A DNA stretch of 64,000 bases, taken from Atopsyche davidsoni (lineage: Eukaryota > Arthropoda > Insecta > Trichoptera > Hydrobiosidae). The stretch is taken from positions 12,175,501 through 12,239,500 of the forward strand of contig JAILWY010000003.1 of NCBI GenBank assembly GCA_022113835.1. The letters run 5' to 3'. Under the pieces are notes generated by a model. That model saw nothing but the letters and a program-made list of their open reading frames with translations. It did no database searches and had not been told where the DNA came from. Position 1 is the stretch's first letter. Each line of letters begins with the position of its first letter. Position numbers and translations under genes: made by a program. Shown piece after piece: positions 43,025-56,570 of the stretch.

Positions 43025-46000
43025 TAGAGTACACTGATACCTATGGCTACAGATGAGCAATACAATATGTAGAATAATTTTTCATTTATTGCCGAAGTTT
43101 ATTGGGTTTTTTTTTAATTAACGTAATACATGCATGGTGTTTGAAACTGATTTTTCTCCTTAGCTATATATTCAAAAATATTGTAATAATAATGTGAACA
43201 AAAATACACATTCACAGCTTTTTTGTATTCTTGATGCTGGAAAGTGTAAATGGAACATGATACTGAGTCATATAATATGTTTTCTAACCCACTTTTTGTT
43301 GTGAAAATCAGAAACGCTGCAAACTTATGCATCAATCACATCGGTAATGATATTGCTGTGGCTTTAGGTGTCCGAGAGATTTCTCCTACTAGCGTAACAA
43401 TGGTAAAGAACATCACACTATATAGTCTCATGATTTACTTAAAGGTTCTTGTGCCATATTTTTTTTGTTTGCATAATTTTCCCTTTTTCGTATCATTAAA
43501 TCCTGTAAACATCAAATATCGAGAATAAGTCTTATAATTTTAGAATAATGCAATATGAATTTATGAGTCACTTTTGATGTAATGAACTTCTGGTGATATT
43601 CTTGGAGAGCAGCAATATATATATTTTTTTATTGATTTCATACCTATGGCCTTGTGAAAAGAAACACTAAGTAAATCATGAGCGTGCAAGACGGCATGTT
43701 CAATATTATACTTGAGTTTTACTTCTTCGCTAAACACATTCACAGACACAAATGTCATAACTCCTGCATCCTAGAAATGTATTATATTTTAAAATATAGC
43801 TTAGGTGGATCCCTAAAAGTAAAGAAATTAATAAAACTCAATTTATCAAAGTCAAGCAACCTAATCTGCCAGCACCAATGAAGATAAAAATATATGCATT
43901 TGATTTGAAGCATAATAAACCAAATAATGTTAATATTTTTCTATCCATTGCAAGTCCTATTATTTTTCTTGTCACCAGATTCTGGAACTGGGTGGAATAA
44001 TTGCAAATTATTTCAACAAAGATTTTGCAATTCTTCCGCTATGTTTTAGAATGACGGAGAAATTAGGAAACTGGATGGATTTGCATAGCAGACATACGGA
44101 TAGATCGCGTTGAGTTTCATATATTAGATATAATATTTTTCATGTATCCCATGTCTGTGTTATGGCATTTGTGTTCTCGGTTGTGTTGAATCCTGCTAGT
44201 GTGTAGGTAAACATCACTAAATTAATTTTAAATGGTATTTTAATTTATTTATTAAGTTAATTATGGTATATAGAATGCTCAAAATTATTTTTAATTTATC
44301 AATATTATCACTTGATTTCTGAGTGAAATTCTGCAATGTTTATGTAAGGTAGTTTTTCTGTGGAGCTATTTTGATCTGATCATAAAAATATGGTGCAGTT
44401 TAAAGCTGCCGTTTCTTAATTTTTGATAGTGTTTTTTCATGTTGATTTATTTTTACGTCTATATAGCATAGAATTATTTAAAAAAAATCAAATTTTAACT
44501 CTACTCTTGATATTTGTCATTTAACCAGCAGTATCACTTATAAATGTATTTCCACCTGATGGTTGGTTAAAAGTCAGCCTTCAGATATACACGAACTCTA
44601 GTGCTCAGTTTCTGAAAGACTGATTAACGAAATATATATCAACCAGCTGTCGAAGACTAAGTGCTATATTTCTTGTCGATAAAATGTTATTTAGATGAAG
44701 CTACTGATACAATGTTCATTACGTTATCTAAATTTCTGATTGCTTATCAGAAAAATACTGTATTTTTGAATGCCATGTAACGTTTGTAATCTTTTGTTTC
44801 TCTTTGTTAACCCCATAACTTATTTCTTTCTTTGATTGATTGTTCAGAAACTGGGCATGGCACTTACTTTATTACCATTCTATGAGATGTATACTATTGA
44901 GAGTTTTAGCTTTAACTATGTTTCGTGTAGATGGTTAAAACTTTGATCTAATTTAAAATAGTCGATTCAGTCAAAATGGTTCTACGCAATTTTTATTTAA
45001 AATTAATAAATGAGGCATATTTTTGTTTTGATTTATAAACGCCTCTAAGGTTCAGGGAAGTTTTTTAATTCAAAGTGTTTAAGGTGCATTAAATAAATGT
45101 GTAAAGAATGAAACGGAATTAGTATAGGGTGTGACCGTACGTACTGCTGTGCTAATTTTAAGAATTTAACTTAAACTTTAGCAAACTGTATAGGTTCTCA
45201 TTGCAGTGTATTAATTTATTATTTTGTTACTTAGTAATATAATGGGTGTTTTTATTAAAAATAAAAACACCAATCTTTCCAATCGTAGGACATTGCTATT
45301 TTGAGCCTTCTGCAAAGTAAAATCACTCAGTCTTTTGTACTCGTCTCAAAAATAATACTATATTTTATTTTGTAATATATTTTTTTTAAATTGGTTTTGA
45401 TAATATTTTCACGTGATTGCGCCTGCCAATTTTATTATTGATCGTCAAATTAGTGCTGTCTTCTTTCTTTGAGATTTTGTGGAATAAATAGATGCTAACG
45501 AACTGCAAACTATTCACGAGGTCGAGGCGGTGATTCAAAGTTCTGTTCGTAGAATTGGGCCACATATATGCAGAATGTCATTGAAAATTTTCTTAAAAAG
45601 TAAGTCTGCAATTTTTAGAAACACAAGTTGAATAATATTTGTATAATAATTGGCGGTTTCAACTTCATACTGAAATAAAAACATCAACTCCACATAATTT
45701 GCTTTGGTTTTTTATGGTTTATCGTCTCATCTGTTCAACGTTTAATTATGGTGCATTTATCTCAGGAATTATATTCTTGCTCTTTAGTCTTGTTTCTGAA
45801 ATTTGACTCACTGACGGAGTCAAAATATCAAAAAAATTACAACCTTTTAAATAAAACCATATGTAATGTTACGTACAGCCAACTCCAAAATAATATAATA
45901 ATTCAACTTCATAAGCAATGATTCAAAGCAACTCTAATATTAAGATCAGTGACCCGATAACAATTGATGTGTTAGCAAAAATATTTTTCGCCCAAAGTGC

Positions 46001-49000
46001 ATTTCTTACTAATATTTATTTATGTATTATAGTGACATTATTTCCAGTATGGGGGCCAAAACAATTCGAAACCTTTACATGAACGTAAATTTTGTGGCCT
46101 AGTGTGAAACGTTAGCAGTCGGAAGTTGCCGAGACGATGAGCGAGCGTCGTATTGAATAGTTTTCTAAGTTATCTTTAACAGATTTAAAGTAAGATTTAT
46201 ACGTATTACATTAGTTTTAGGGAATTCTAAACTAAACTATTGTTTTAGTAATGTGTAATAAGATTAATAAAATGTTTTACCGTTTAAACTAAGTTATTTT
46301 TGTTTTTAGTTCATGGTACGGAATTTGTCATATTTAGTTTAAGTATCGTCCTAATAAATTCAATTTGACGGTTGATAGTTCTGCAGGTAGTTTTTTTTTA
46401 TTTGTGTTTCTGATACTTTGCATTTACTTTTTTTGAATCGAGCATTTCTACGGCTTGAGCCTTCGCCTGGAAAGGTATTTTACTAACAAAATGTTTTTAC
46501 TCTTGGAAACAAAAATTCTTTTCACTTCAAATACACCACTGTAGGTTATTAGTTTCCTCGAACTTGATCATGTGCATTTGATCAGGATTAGACACGCGCC
46601 AATCCTGGACATATTCCAAAAATTATTTGCTTGTTTGAAGGTACAGTAAAAGACATTTTAACAATTTGTACTTTACTTCTGCGACATTTCCAGATAGATT
46701 TTGTTGTATTCATAGTAAAATATTCATTCCTTCGCAGAATTGTAGGAGAGTAGTATTTTTTCCTTCAGTTATTTGGAGCCACAAATCATAAGGGTTTAAA
46801 GCTTCACCAGGATTTCATCATCAATTAATACTTGTTGAAGTATTCAAAGTGCAAGTAAAAAATTAAGGTCTAACACTGCAGAACTGTTAATCATTGATGA
46901 TACCTTTGCTAATAAAAAACATAATTTATTAAATTCTAATTTTTCATTAGTAATATTTGATTTATTAACATGTCCATTATATTTTTTTCCATTTGTAATC
47001 TAAATGAAAATTATTTCTCACACAAGTATTTTTTAAATATAATTTCACAATAAACGTCACTTAAAAAAAACATAGTATGCTAACTGATCTCATAGATTTA
47101 AAGTGATCTGAATTTTTTTTTTTAATAATGGTTGAAATTAATAGAACTCGAGGTTGAATCTTTAAAAATATTACAACCCTTACCTCGATATGCCTCGCGG
47201 AATATACGTGTTGACTAGCACAGCTATAAACGAACGTTAAACGCAGCTAAAAATGAGCAAGACTGTCCGACAGTCAACTAGCGTTATATTTCGCAGGAGT
47301 CTCAAAAATTGCAATATTCTTTGGTTCTGAATTTCCATTTCTACTCTATTTTCCAACCTTTTGACTGTGAATTCCTTCATTTAATGCATTGATAAAATCA
47401 AACAAGCACAGCCGTCGTTACTAATTTCATTGTTCAAAGGGTTAAGGGTAATCGCTTTCAATGTGTTTCTACTGGAAAAAATCAAAGATATTTTTAAATC
47501 AACTTTGGATTATTATAATCTATCGATAGACTGTGTCTGCATATATTTTGATCGTTTAATACTTTGAGTATTTTAAATAAGTTTATGAAAAGTAAGAATG
47601 TCCAAAAATACTGTTGATTCGTTACTTTTATGAGAAGAAATCTGCCTAGCAAAATATATGTAACGCACTGCGATGTCAAATCAATTTAAAACTTGTCCTG
47701 AAAACTCGTAGCTTTTCTGTATAGAAACACGTGGAAGCCGGAATCATCGTTGTTGTCTTAAACTATTCACCTGATGTTTTATTTTAAATAATCTGCATCG
47801 ACGTAAACAATGTTAATGCAATATACACAAGCAGCGACTATCACTGGTCGGTAATTTCTCATTAAATGCACATTTAAAAATACACTTTCATTGTGAAATG
47901 TTCCTATAATCTCCGGTAGTGTATAATTTAAGAAACATGTTACATATACCAATATTTTATTTTCATTTGGTAATTAGGGGCCGGTCTTTTCACATCTCGA
48001 TATAGTGTTTGTTAGTATCTAGTATATTATAATATCAATATAATCTATTCTTTCGGTGAGTCAGAAAATATATTGCGCCTTCGATCTAACCTGAACTACA
48101 CCGTGATGTGAAAAGTGCGACCTTGTATAGCATTTTGTAATATCAAGAAGTATTTATGATAATTTAATAACGTACTACATATTTTATTTTAAAGATCGTA
48201 TTTCAATTGAAAATGCATCTTTATAATTATATTGTTTATTTACATTTTTTTTTTTTTTTTTTTAATATCTGTGCGCATTTACGTTTGCAATTTGATTTTA
48301 TGTTTTTAATTTATTCAAAAAATTGTAAATAATGAGTAACCCCAAGTGTCCAAGGTCTGCAGCAGCTCCTCCAGGTCTTATATAATATAAATTGAAGTAC
48401 AAATTGTTTCTTATTACTGTAGTTTGTACAATCTTAGTGTGAGCAAATGTGTAATCGACTTGTTTCTTTATATATTGTAATATTTCTTAAGATAATGTGT
48501 CGATCTGAAGTAAATAAAGAAAGTGCACAATATCTATCTATGGACTCGTTTTATTTTTTAACAATACCACCTCAAGAATGCAACAATTATAAATTGCTTC
48601 GGTTCAAATTAAATTCATTTAAAGGAAGTATTTTTGCGCAATCATGATTTTTTTTACTATTACTTGAAGTACTATAGAAATGAATAATATTTATAAAAAC
48701 TTCATTAGGGATTTAAATAAGTATGTAATATGCTTTATAATGCTTCTTTTTTCATGGAATCAATATTTCCTATTATTTTACAATCTTAATCTAGATTTTT
48801 TACTGCTTTTCATAATATAGTGATAAATAAAAATATATTCAAGGATTATGAAACTTAAAAGTTGTCTTAAAAAATACAAAGGCGTGAAAAAACCCTGACT
48901 AGAAAAGTGAAAGCATTTCAAAAAAAATTATAATTTTCTATTGTGAACATTGCAACAACCATTTAATTATTACATTTTTTAATAATAAATGGACATGGAT

Positions 49001-49165
49001 AAATATTATAACTTAATGATAAATAAATGGTTGTCTGTTATTAAAAATTTAGATTCGAGTTTATTGACCATCCTATATTGCGAATGCATCGATTGTATTA
49101 TTATTCACGCACACAAATAATATCAAGAAAAATATAAATAAACAAGATGTCACTGTGTAAACATT
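43025..49165. other. Intergenic DNA, possible unassigned exons
   Basis: AT-rich and mostly featureless. Three short stretches look more exon-like than their surroundings: 43644-43770 (minus, flanked by AG and GT), 43979-44110 (plus, after a strong acceptor, ending in TGA) and 45487-45592 (plus, ending at a GTAAGT donor). None resembles a protein I know and they cannot be joined reliably. An imperfect inverted repeat lies at 47193-47299. Confidence 0.35.
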
Positions 49166-49167
49166 CA

Positions 49168-49173
49168 TTTATT
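49168..49173 (-). terminator. Candidate poly(A) signal of SMG5
   Basis: AATAAA on the minus strand, about 300 bases past the SMG5 stop codon. The intervening 3'UTR is GC-rich at 49280-49460. Confidence 0.4.
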
Positions 49174-49469
49174 AGGCAGACCAAAACATTTTAAGTAGAT
49201 AACAAAAAAAAACAAATAATGCAGAGGCAAAAACGCAGTCATGGGAAATGGAAAATAAAAATGGCCGTTTCATCTTTCACATTACGGGGGTGCACTAGTC
49301 CCGAGGTAATCACACCTCGCCTGATCATCATTGCCCACTCTGAATTTTTGGCCGTCGTACCGGCGAGTCCTCCGGCCGGGGAAGCCCCGGTCGGGCTCCC
49401 GACTCGCCCGAGGCTCTCGAGAGACCTCTCGTGTGCGGATCCTGGTGCCGAGCACGGCGAAGCAACTTC

Positions 49470-52400
49470 TCACCTCTTTCTGCCACCCCTTCCAAAGAAA
49501 TTCTTCCATTTCAAGCAGAACTCTTCGATATTTTCAATAGTAACGCCGGCAGTTTGAGCTATTCCGGTATAACTAAAATCCTTCTGCTCCGGTGCTGTGA
49601 GATGGCTGGATCCAGTCAGTAAAACGATGACAAGATTGTTGCCGTTTTCAGATTTCTTATTAGATTTACTATCAACGACATTCTCAGTTTCATCTTTGTC
49701 TTCCTTGTCGCCGTTCCATTCGTTTGAGCTTTCGTTCTCCTTGGAAAGGAAGAAATGGCAGAATTCAATTATGTGCACGAAATTGTGCATCTCCTTGAGC
49801 ATCTTCTTGGGGTACTTGACGCACGGCAAGGGAGCGGTCTCCGCAGGCCTTTGGGCCCGCAGAAAGCGAGAACCGTTCCGCAGTTGGACCTCCAGCCAGC
49901 GTATAGCACTGCGAGCGTCGCCCGATTCTTTCTTCAGGTCATCGATTGACTGCAATACTGAAATACAACATTTTTATCATTACCTCGTTTGATGTTGTAA
50001 ATTATGCAACAAAATGCTATAGGCCTCGGACTCAATCAACACAAACTTTGTGGCACATGAAACTTTTATTTTAGAGAAAAATATTAGAATTATCAAATAA
50101 TTTTATGGATTTAAGTAAGTAACTCCTTCCTTATTTGATACATTATCTAGATATGTATAGTATAATGATCTACTGACAAACTACAACAACTTTAATGAAT
50201 ATAAACCTATAGTAGGGACGAGGACGATGAGTCTCTTGGTGGCTACAAGCTGCTTGACGAGTGCGGTATGCAGGACCAGAGCAGATGCGTCGATGGCCAC
50301 GTAGGCCGGCAGTTGCGGGCGCGCGCGGGTCCGCACTTCGCTCTCCAGCTGGCGCACCTGCTCCGACAGCCACAGCCGCCCCAGGCTCTTCATGAGACTA
50401 TTGCCTGATTTACCCGAAGCGTCCTCCCCTTCCACTGGGATTATCTTGGAGTGCAGCTTTGGAGATTTCTGAAAATAAAGGAGTCTCGTACATTTTGCCA
50501 GCCGTCGTTATGGGATGTCTTTTTCCCAAGTATAATTTAACTTTTGCTGCGAGGTGTAATGCCACAGTTCGGGGAGCCCATTGTTAAATATACACAATAG
50601 TAAACAATACAAACCTATTTACAAACTAGGTCTTGTATTTTTGTAGGTTATATTTTGTGGATTGTATTCTATAGATTATGTAAATATATGCACACTGATT
50701 TTAATCTAAATATTTTGTAGTGGCTGTTATGTTTTCAACATTTTGGGTTATTTTTAGTTACAATAACAAATATAAATTGCTTATAAATAAAATTCAAAAA
50801 TATTGCATTTCAATTATTTTGACATATATATGACGAAAAATCTAATTGACTCAACTGAAATGAAGAAATGTGAAGTAAATGTTTGTTTTTTTTTTGTCTG
50901 TCTACGGACACAAGATATAGCGTTTGATCTACTTTAATAGTTATCAAAGCGCATCAATTAAAATCCAATCCTTAAGACTTCTGACAATTCGTTATGTGCT
51001 GAGAAAATCAATTTGGCTTTTATCCCCCCATTTAGAAGGTAAATTTTTCTGTACGAATTTCATACAGTTCACCTTTATGGCATTACGAAATGATAATAAA
51101 TAAATTATCTGTTATATGAGTAATAGACCTATTGTTATTGTGAATTGTATATAGTTGAACTGATTGTGAAATATTTCAAAAGTGACCTCCGGATGACTTG
51201 CAGAATTGCGGAGATGACTTGGTAATTAATCTATTCAGTTAAAACACTATTGCAACATAAAAAACAATTTACCTGGTGCTTGTAGTGAGGGTCCTTGGTG
51301 CCTTTTGAATATTTGGTTTTGTGGAGTGGATTTTTCTTAGTTGAAATTCTTTTCAACAGATACATCTTCAATCTCTTGTTGTAGATAATTCCAACATTCA
51401 GTTTGCATATGTAAATTCCAAACTCCAAGAACCTAAGGAGCCTCACCGTGTTGGCTTCATATGCTGATAGATTGGCACAGGCCGCATACTCCCAGTTGAT
51501 TCCTGATAAACCTTTCTCTAGTAGTTCCATGCATTTCACTTCGTGGTCCTCAGGGAGAGGCATCGGTTTGAAACAATATTTAAATCCAAAATAAACTTTG
51601 TGAAAATTGATAAGCGAAGGATGGTGCTGGTTCTCTATTAAGTAAATCCCTTTGATTAACCTGGGGAAAACCTGTCGGTGCACAATGTTCAGGATGTCCA
51701 CGAGAGTCTGAAACAATGGTCTGCCGCTTGAGCCACAGGAGATGAGGAAGTCACCCTCGCCTTGCAGCCAGGTGAGCAACAGTCTCAGGGATATAAATAT
51801 ATTTTCATTTTCAAGAAATTCCGTCAGAAGCTTTGGATTAAATTCTTTAGTCTCGGGTTCAATAACAATGTCACCATTTTGAATGGCCTTCTGGTTTGCA
51901 GGTTCAGAACTAACGTCTTCTTTAGAGGAATCTTTGCTGTTACTGCGAGAGTTGTGGTTGGAAGTAATCATATTTTCTGCGGGTGGGTTTCTATCTTTTT
52001 CTTTGTCAGATGTGGAAAGCTCGTCATCTTCAGAAGTGCAAGATGAATATGAAACATCACTCATATCTTCTTCAGAAGCAGAATTTTCTGCCGATCCTTT
52101 CTCATCGACATCACTACAATCAGTAGAACCTTCAGAATCACTTTTGTCAGAACTGTCATAAGAATTAAGTCTACGTTTCCTGCGTCTTAGTTTCAGATGG
52201 GCGGCAGTTTTCTTCTGTTTAGCTTTGGAATTTTTCTCAGCTTCCTTTGGAGTGACCGTTCCATTCGCAGTTTCAATAATAACATCGGCAATATTTGCAT
52301 CCGTTTCTATTTCCTTACTGCCCTCTTCGTCCAGTGACGGTTTCTCTTCGTCCGGCGACGATTTCTCTTCGAGAGGTTTTTCTTCGATAACATTTGGATT

Positions 52401-54947
52401 CTCAATCACAGCAGTCGCATTTGGGGTATGGTTTTCATGAAATCCATTTTTTAAGTCCCTTGCATTCTGTTCCTTTTTGTTTTTGAAGTTTCTTACTTTC
52501 CCTCTATAAGCTTCGACGACATCTTCAGGCTTGGGAATTTCAAACCCTATCTCCTGGAGATCAGTTAAGAGTTTCTGCAATAGCTGAGAAAACACAGCAA
52601 GGTTGAAGGCTTTCAGAGGAAACAGCTGGGTGGAATTTTGTTTCTGAAGTTTATCCATGCAGAGGAGTCCGACGATCACGAACTTGTACAGAACCCTGGG
52701 ACTGAGGTACTCGGGAGTGATTTCATTCTGATTTAGATACTTTAAATACTCTTCTCGGTCAGTTTGCACATCAGGCATGATCAGCGGCTTAAACTGCAGG
52801 CATTCCTTAAGGTCGTACAAAGTCGCCGTGCACAGGTCATTGAAATTAGGAACGGTCTTTTCGAAAACCCAACAGTCCGTCAATGAAAGAAATTTGCAAA
52901 TGAAATTCTTGACCGAATCTTGCTGATCTATGATATCTGGGTGTTTGCTATTGTTCTCCTCCAGATATTTGGCATTCTTATCTAGTATCCGCATCAAATT
53001 TCCTTCAGCTCCGTCAAAGGGATCAGCACAGCTCATGCAAAGAATGTAGTAGCGCACAGAGTCCAAGTGATAATTGTTTCCGGTGTATAAAGTCCCTAAT
53101 TGATTGTAAGGCATCCCGGAACTGCCCTTGAACCGAGCAGCCTGCAGGTAATATCTGGCTGAAAGCGAGGGATCCCAGAATCCTTCGTATTCAATTTTAT
53201 ACCTACTGAGATCCCCCAAGTACACGAGGCAGTTCTGAATGCACGACTTTGCCCAGTCTTTGAGCTCATCTCGTCTATCAAAGTGTTTACTCTCATCCTC
53301 TACATCTAGCTGCGGGAAGTCGATTACTCCTATTAGTTGTATGTCCATCTCAGTCTGGACTTTGGAGATTAAGTGATGGTAATGGCCGATGCCGGATTCG
53401 ATGTGAGCTAAGATGAGTTCATCGTGGATAGGAGGAGATGCGCGGAGTCGTTTGCCCGTGGAGACGGCCTCGTAATAGCCTTTTCTCCAGAGTAGTTCTT
53501 GAGCCTTCTGACCATAAAGCAGAGGGTCAGCAAAGATGAGTTTTTCACAGTTATCTCGCAGCTTTTGCCTATGCACCTCTAGAGAGGAAGCGAACAAGTC
53601 CAAGAGAGTGCGGGACTGCGCTGTGCCTTCGTCTACTCGCCGCGCTGCTTCACTGATGTAACTGAAAATTAAATCAGAAGTTTTGATAAGTGAACACTAA
53701 ATAGGACCTGACAAGCAAAGTGACATCAATAATCAAATATTTGTACACTGACTTGAATAAATATTGACAATAGATATTACAAGACTTCTTATAAATTTAA
53801 CTAAATATAAAATAACATAATGCATTTTATTTTAGGACTGCATAGTTAGAAAGTATAATTCAACAGTTGGTAAATTGTGACAGTAAGTACTAACTAAGGA
53901 AGACCTTAATATTGAATTGTAATCACGGAGAGAGAGTTAAGAACTTATGTTTGGAAATCTGTAGTTGTAATATATGTATTTTTAAATATTTTTTTTATCT
54001 AAATTAAGACATAGCAGAGAACCCTTGATGCAAATAAATAGTGTGTTATTCATTAGTCATAACCGATCATATTAAAAACACTAAATATCATCATATTATT
54101 AGATCATATTATTTTTCTCTTCGTTGCCAGATCAGGTAAGCAACAAATGCAACATTTGAAGTTTTCTCAGAGAATAAAGTTTCATTTGAGCATCTTCAGG
54201 AAAACCCTCCTATATTTTTAAGTTTTAGAAAACTAGTCAAGGCCGGGCAACAATGTCTTAACTTCCTTTTTTGTGTGTATAAATATTATATGGAAATACA
54301 TTAAAGGTACATCACAGTGCAAGTTTGACATGTCCTACAAATACAACTGTATCATCTATCACCAAGAAATCTTGCAAAGAACTGCAAGGCTAATTTAAGG
54401 CTAATATAAGGAGAACTTGTGAAAACACTAAACTGCTGTAGATTCAAATAAGATAACCAATAAATCAAGTAAACGCATGAGTTGGATATTCCTTACCTAC
54501 CTACCTTTGGCATTAAATTACTGTAATTTCAATAAATTGAAGATGAATAGCTCTTGTAAAGTTTTTATGGACTGATATGATTTTGCCCACGATATCTGAT
54601 CTGTCTTTGGCATTAGCATTGTAGGAAGATTGCACAAAGTGCGGTAATATTGTGACAATACACCAATTTTAGCATTAAATTGACAACATTAAAATTATAT
54701 TCCAATCAATAAATAAATCAAGATTCCCCTGAGAATAATTTAGGACAAATGGGTTTGCTGGGAAGAATAAATATGTAGCATAAAGGAAAACGTGGGGCAT
54801 ATGTGTCAGGGTCAGAGTTGAAGATACTGCGCGGTAAACAAACCACTCCACCGACGGTCTGGCAAAAACTCACCGATATAGCTTCCTAGTGAGAGCATTA
54901 CGCTCTGCAACATCACCTTCCGACGTCTGGTTGAGACTTTTCTTCAT
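49470..54947 (-). CDS. Smg5: SMG5, nonsense-mediated mRNA decay factor
   Basis: Four exons join in frame to 1070 aa: 54947-54874, 53661-51273, 50468-50207 and 49957-49470, all with GT-AG introns. SMG5 pairs with SMG7 or acts alone to bind phosphorylated UPF1 and promote decay of mRNAs with premature stops. The 14-3-3-like and helical N-terminal part is clear: TRKLYRYISEAARRVD across the first splice, then CEKLIFADPLLYGQKAQELL, CLVYLGDLSRY and MPYNQLGTL. Residues about 400-620 are a charged, Ser-rich linker. The C-terminal PIN domain starts near residue 875. It keeps one acidic residue (AID, D881), but the usual TDD position reads LLTGSS, consistent with the inactive PIN of SMG5. Human SMG5 is 1016 aa. 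Tail-to-tail with ear. Confidence 0.93.
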
Positions 54948-55330
54948 TTTTCAAGTCATTTTCTTGATAACACATGTCAAGATTTCAGCGTTATTAAATG
55001 GCCAGCATTGCGAGTGCTGACGATACGAGTGCGGTACTGGCTCATCTCCGGTCCATCAATACAAAAGGTCCGCCGGGGAGCGCGCACCATAACAACTTTG
55101 TCTAGGAAAATTGAAAGTCATAGAGACAATCTCTCGTCCCTTCGCACGAGAACGTCAAAAGTGAGAAAAATACAAGAAGTGAAAACTGCGGCTCTGCCGA
55201 TAAGACTTTTATCGGAGCTTCACTGCGCCGTCGGCAGATGCCTCTGCTGTGCAAGATTCCGCTTTTATTTTGACATTCCACAATATGATAAAACAGAAAA
55301 CTGCCGATGCAAGTAACAACTATCACCCAC
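54948..55330. promoter_or_regulatory. SMG5 promoter / 5'UTR region
   Basis: A GC-richer island upstream of the SMG5 start codon, where its promoter and 5'UTR are expected. The plus strand has a 35-codon ATG-initiated frame at 54998-55105 and an overlapping 102-codon frame (55008-55316) without an ATG. Neither matches a known protein. They may be compositional or part of a divergent transcript. Confidence 0.4.
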
Positions 55331-56139
55331 AGATGCCACTAGGGAATTAATTTATTATTTTATAAACAGAAGTTAACTTTATATCACTATAATACTAAAA
55401 TATTTCTTTTAAAAAAAGTATCTCGTGTGCTACACAAGATATTGATATTTTGTAAATTCAAAATTTAAGTACACAAAAGAGACAAAGTAGTAACGTGAAG
55501 ATGTAACGTATTATTAAATAACATTTTTGTTTGAGGAAACACTGATGAAATAGTAAAAAAATAACTGATAATAACGGATGATAAAATACGAATCGGTTTG
55601 ATTGATTACACTCGCAGGTATTTTCAATAGCTGCAAAAAAAAGAACGTCAAGTCAATAAGACTCTTATCTCGTGTTATATCGAGATAAGATCATTTGAAG
55701 AGAGATGCTGAGCAAACACAAATAAGAATACCAGCTTCGTTCTCGGGTAATGAGTAAAGCAAATAATGTCATCAGTTTATGCAAATATGCACTTATATCT
55801 ACAAATATTTGTCTACACATACAATCAGCGCGAAAAATATCTATGCAGTGGGTAATCATTTGTAAAAACGAAAATACTAGCACTAGTAAAAAATAATATC
55901 TGATAAAAAACTTAATTTAAAATTTAATTTCGGTATAGAAAGTCAATTTGTTGGCTGTGTACAAAATATATTTTTGTTTATTTTTGCATAATTATTTTCG
56001 GTTTGCATTGGAGCAGCTCGTTCAGCCGATTTCTCAATCGATGGTTACTTGTCCCCCTTTTTCAAAATGGTAATATTGTTTTGATTCCTGTGCCTGGCTC
56101 TTGACTTTCGGCATTTAATAAAAAATAACGATCAACGCA
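55331..56139. other. Noncoding AT-rich stretch
   Basis: No gene, repeat or RNA feature that I can support. Open frames are short and have no domain. Confidence 0.5.
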
Positions 56140-56259
56140 ACTTGCGACCCTTTATTTTGGGTATTTTTTTTTTAATTGGCTAATTACAATTCGGTTGCGA
56201 GTTGTGTCTCGGAGTGCCTCTCCTCGTAGGAGTTTGATGACCACTTCTACTCTGAGCCG

Positions 56260-56570
56260 GTCATATTAATTCGCCTATACTCCCGACTCCCAGCCACTGG
56301 CGTAAATTACGCATCCATGTAAATTTTATTAGCAATAAATAGTTGTATGTGTATTGTTTCTAAAAAAATTTGCCAAAATATGGGACATTTTTCTCTTTCC
56401 TTGGGCATTGCATGCACTCGTGATGCGGTCAACCTATGGGATTTTAAAGATGTCCAGGCCTCGACTCCATAAAGAAGAACTGAGACAACATAACATTTTT
56501 GAATCTCCAGCAAGTTTTCAATGTTGTCTCTTGCACATCTCGTCTTTTTATTTTGGGTATTTTTTATAGT
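56260..56570 (-). mobile_element. LINE fragment (RTE-like reverse transcriptase C-terminus)
   Basis: On the minus strand a frame within 56307-56569 includes CYVVSVLLYGVEAWT, the conserved block downstream of the reverse transcriptase palm in RTE-like and related non-LTR elements. The following ACATGGATGCGTAATTTACG block matches the fragments at 10920 and 56735. There is no intact open frame, so it is a dead remnant. Confidence 0.55.

Noticed and set aside
51231..51272. Last 13 residues and stop of the large SMG5 exon frame
   Set aside because: They lie past the donor CACCAG|GTAAAT. Joining to 50468 restores the PIN domain in frame.
54150..54215. Minus-strand CCTGAAGATGCTCAAATGAAAC resembles a hammerhead-type repeat end
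   Set aside because: The CTGATGA core reads CTGAAGA and no stem II closes before GAAA.
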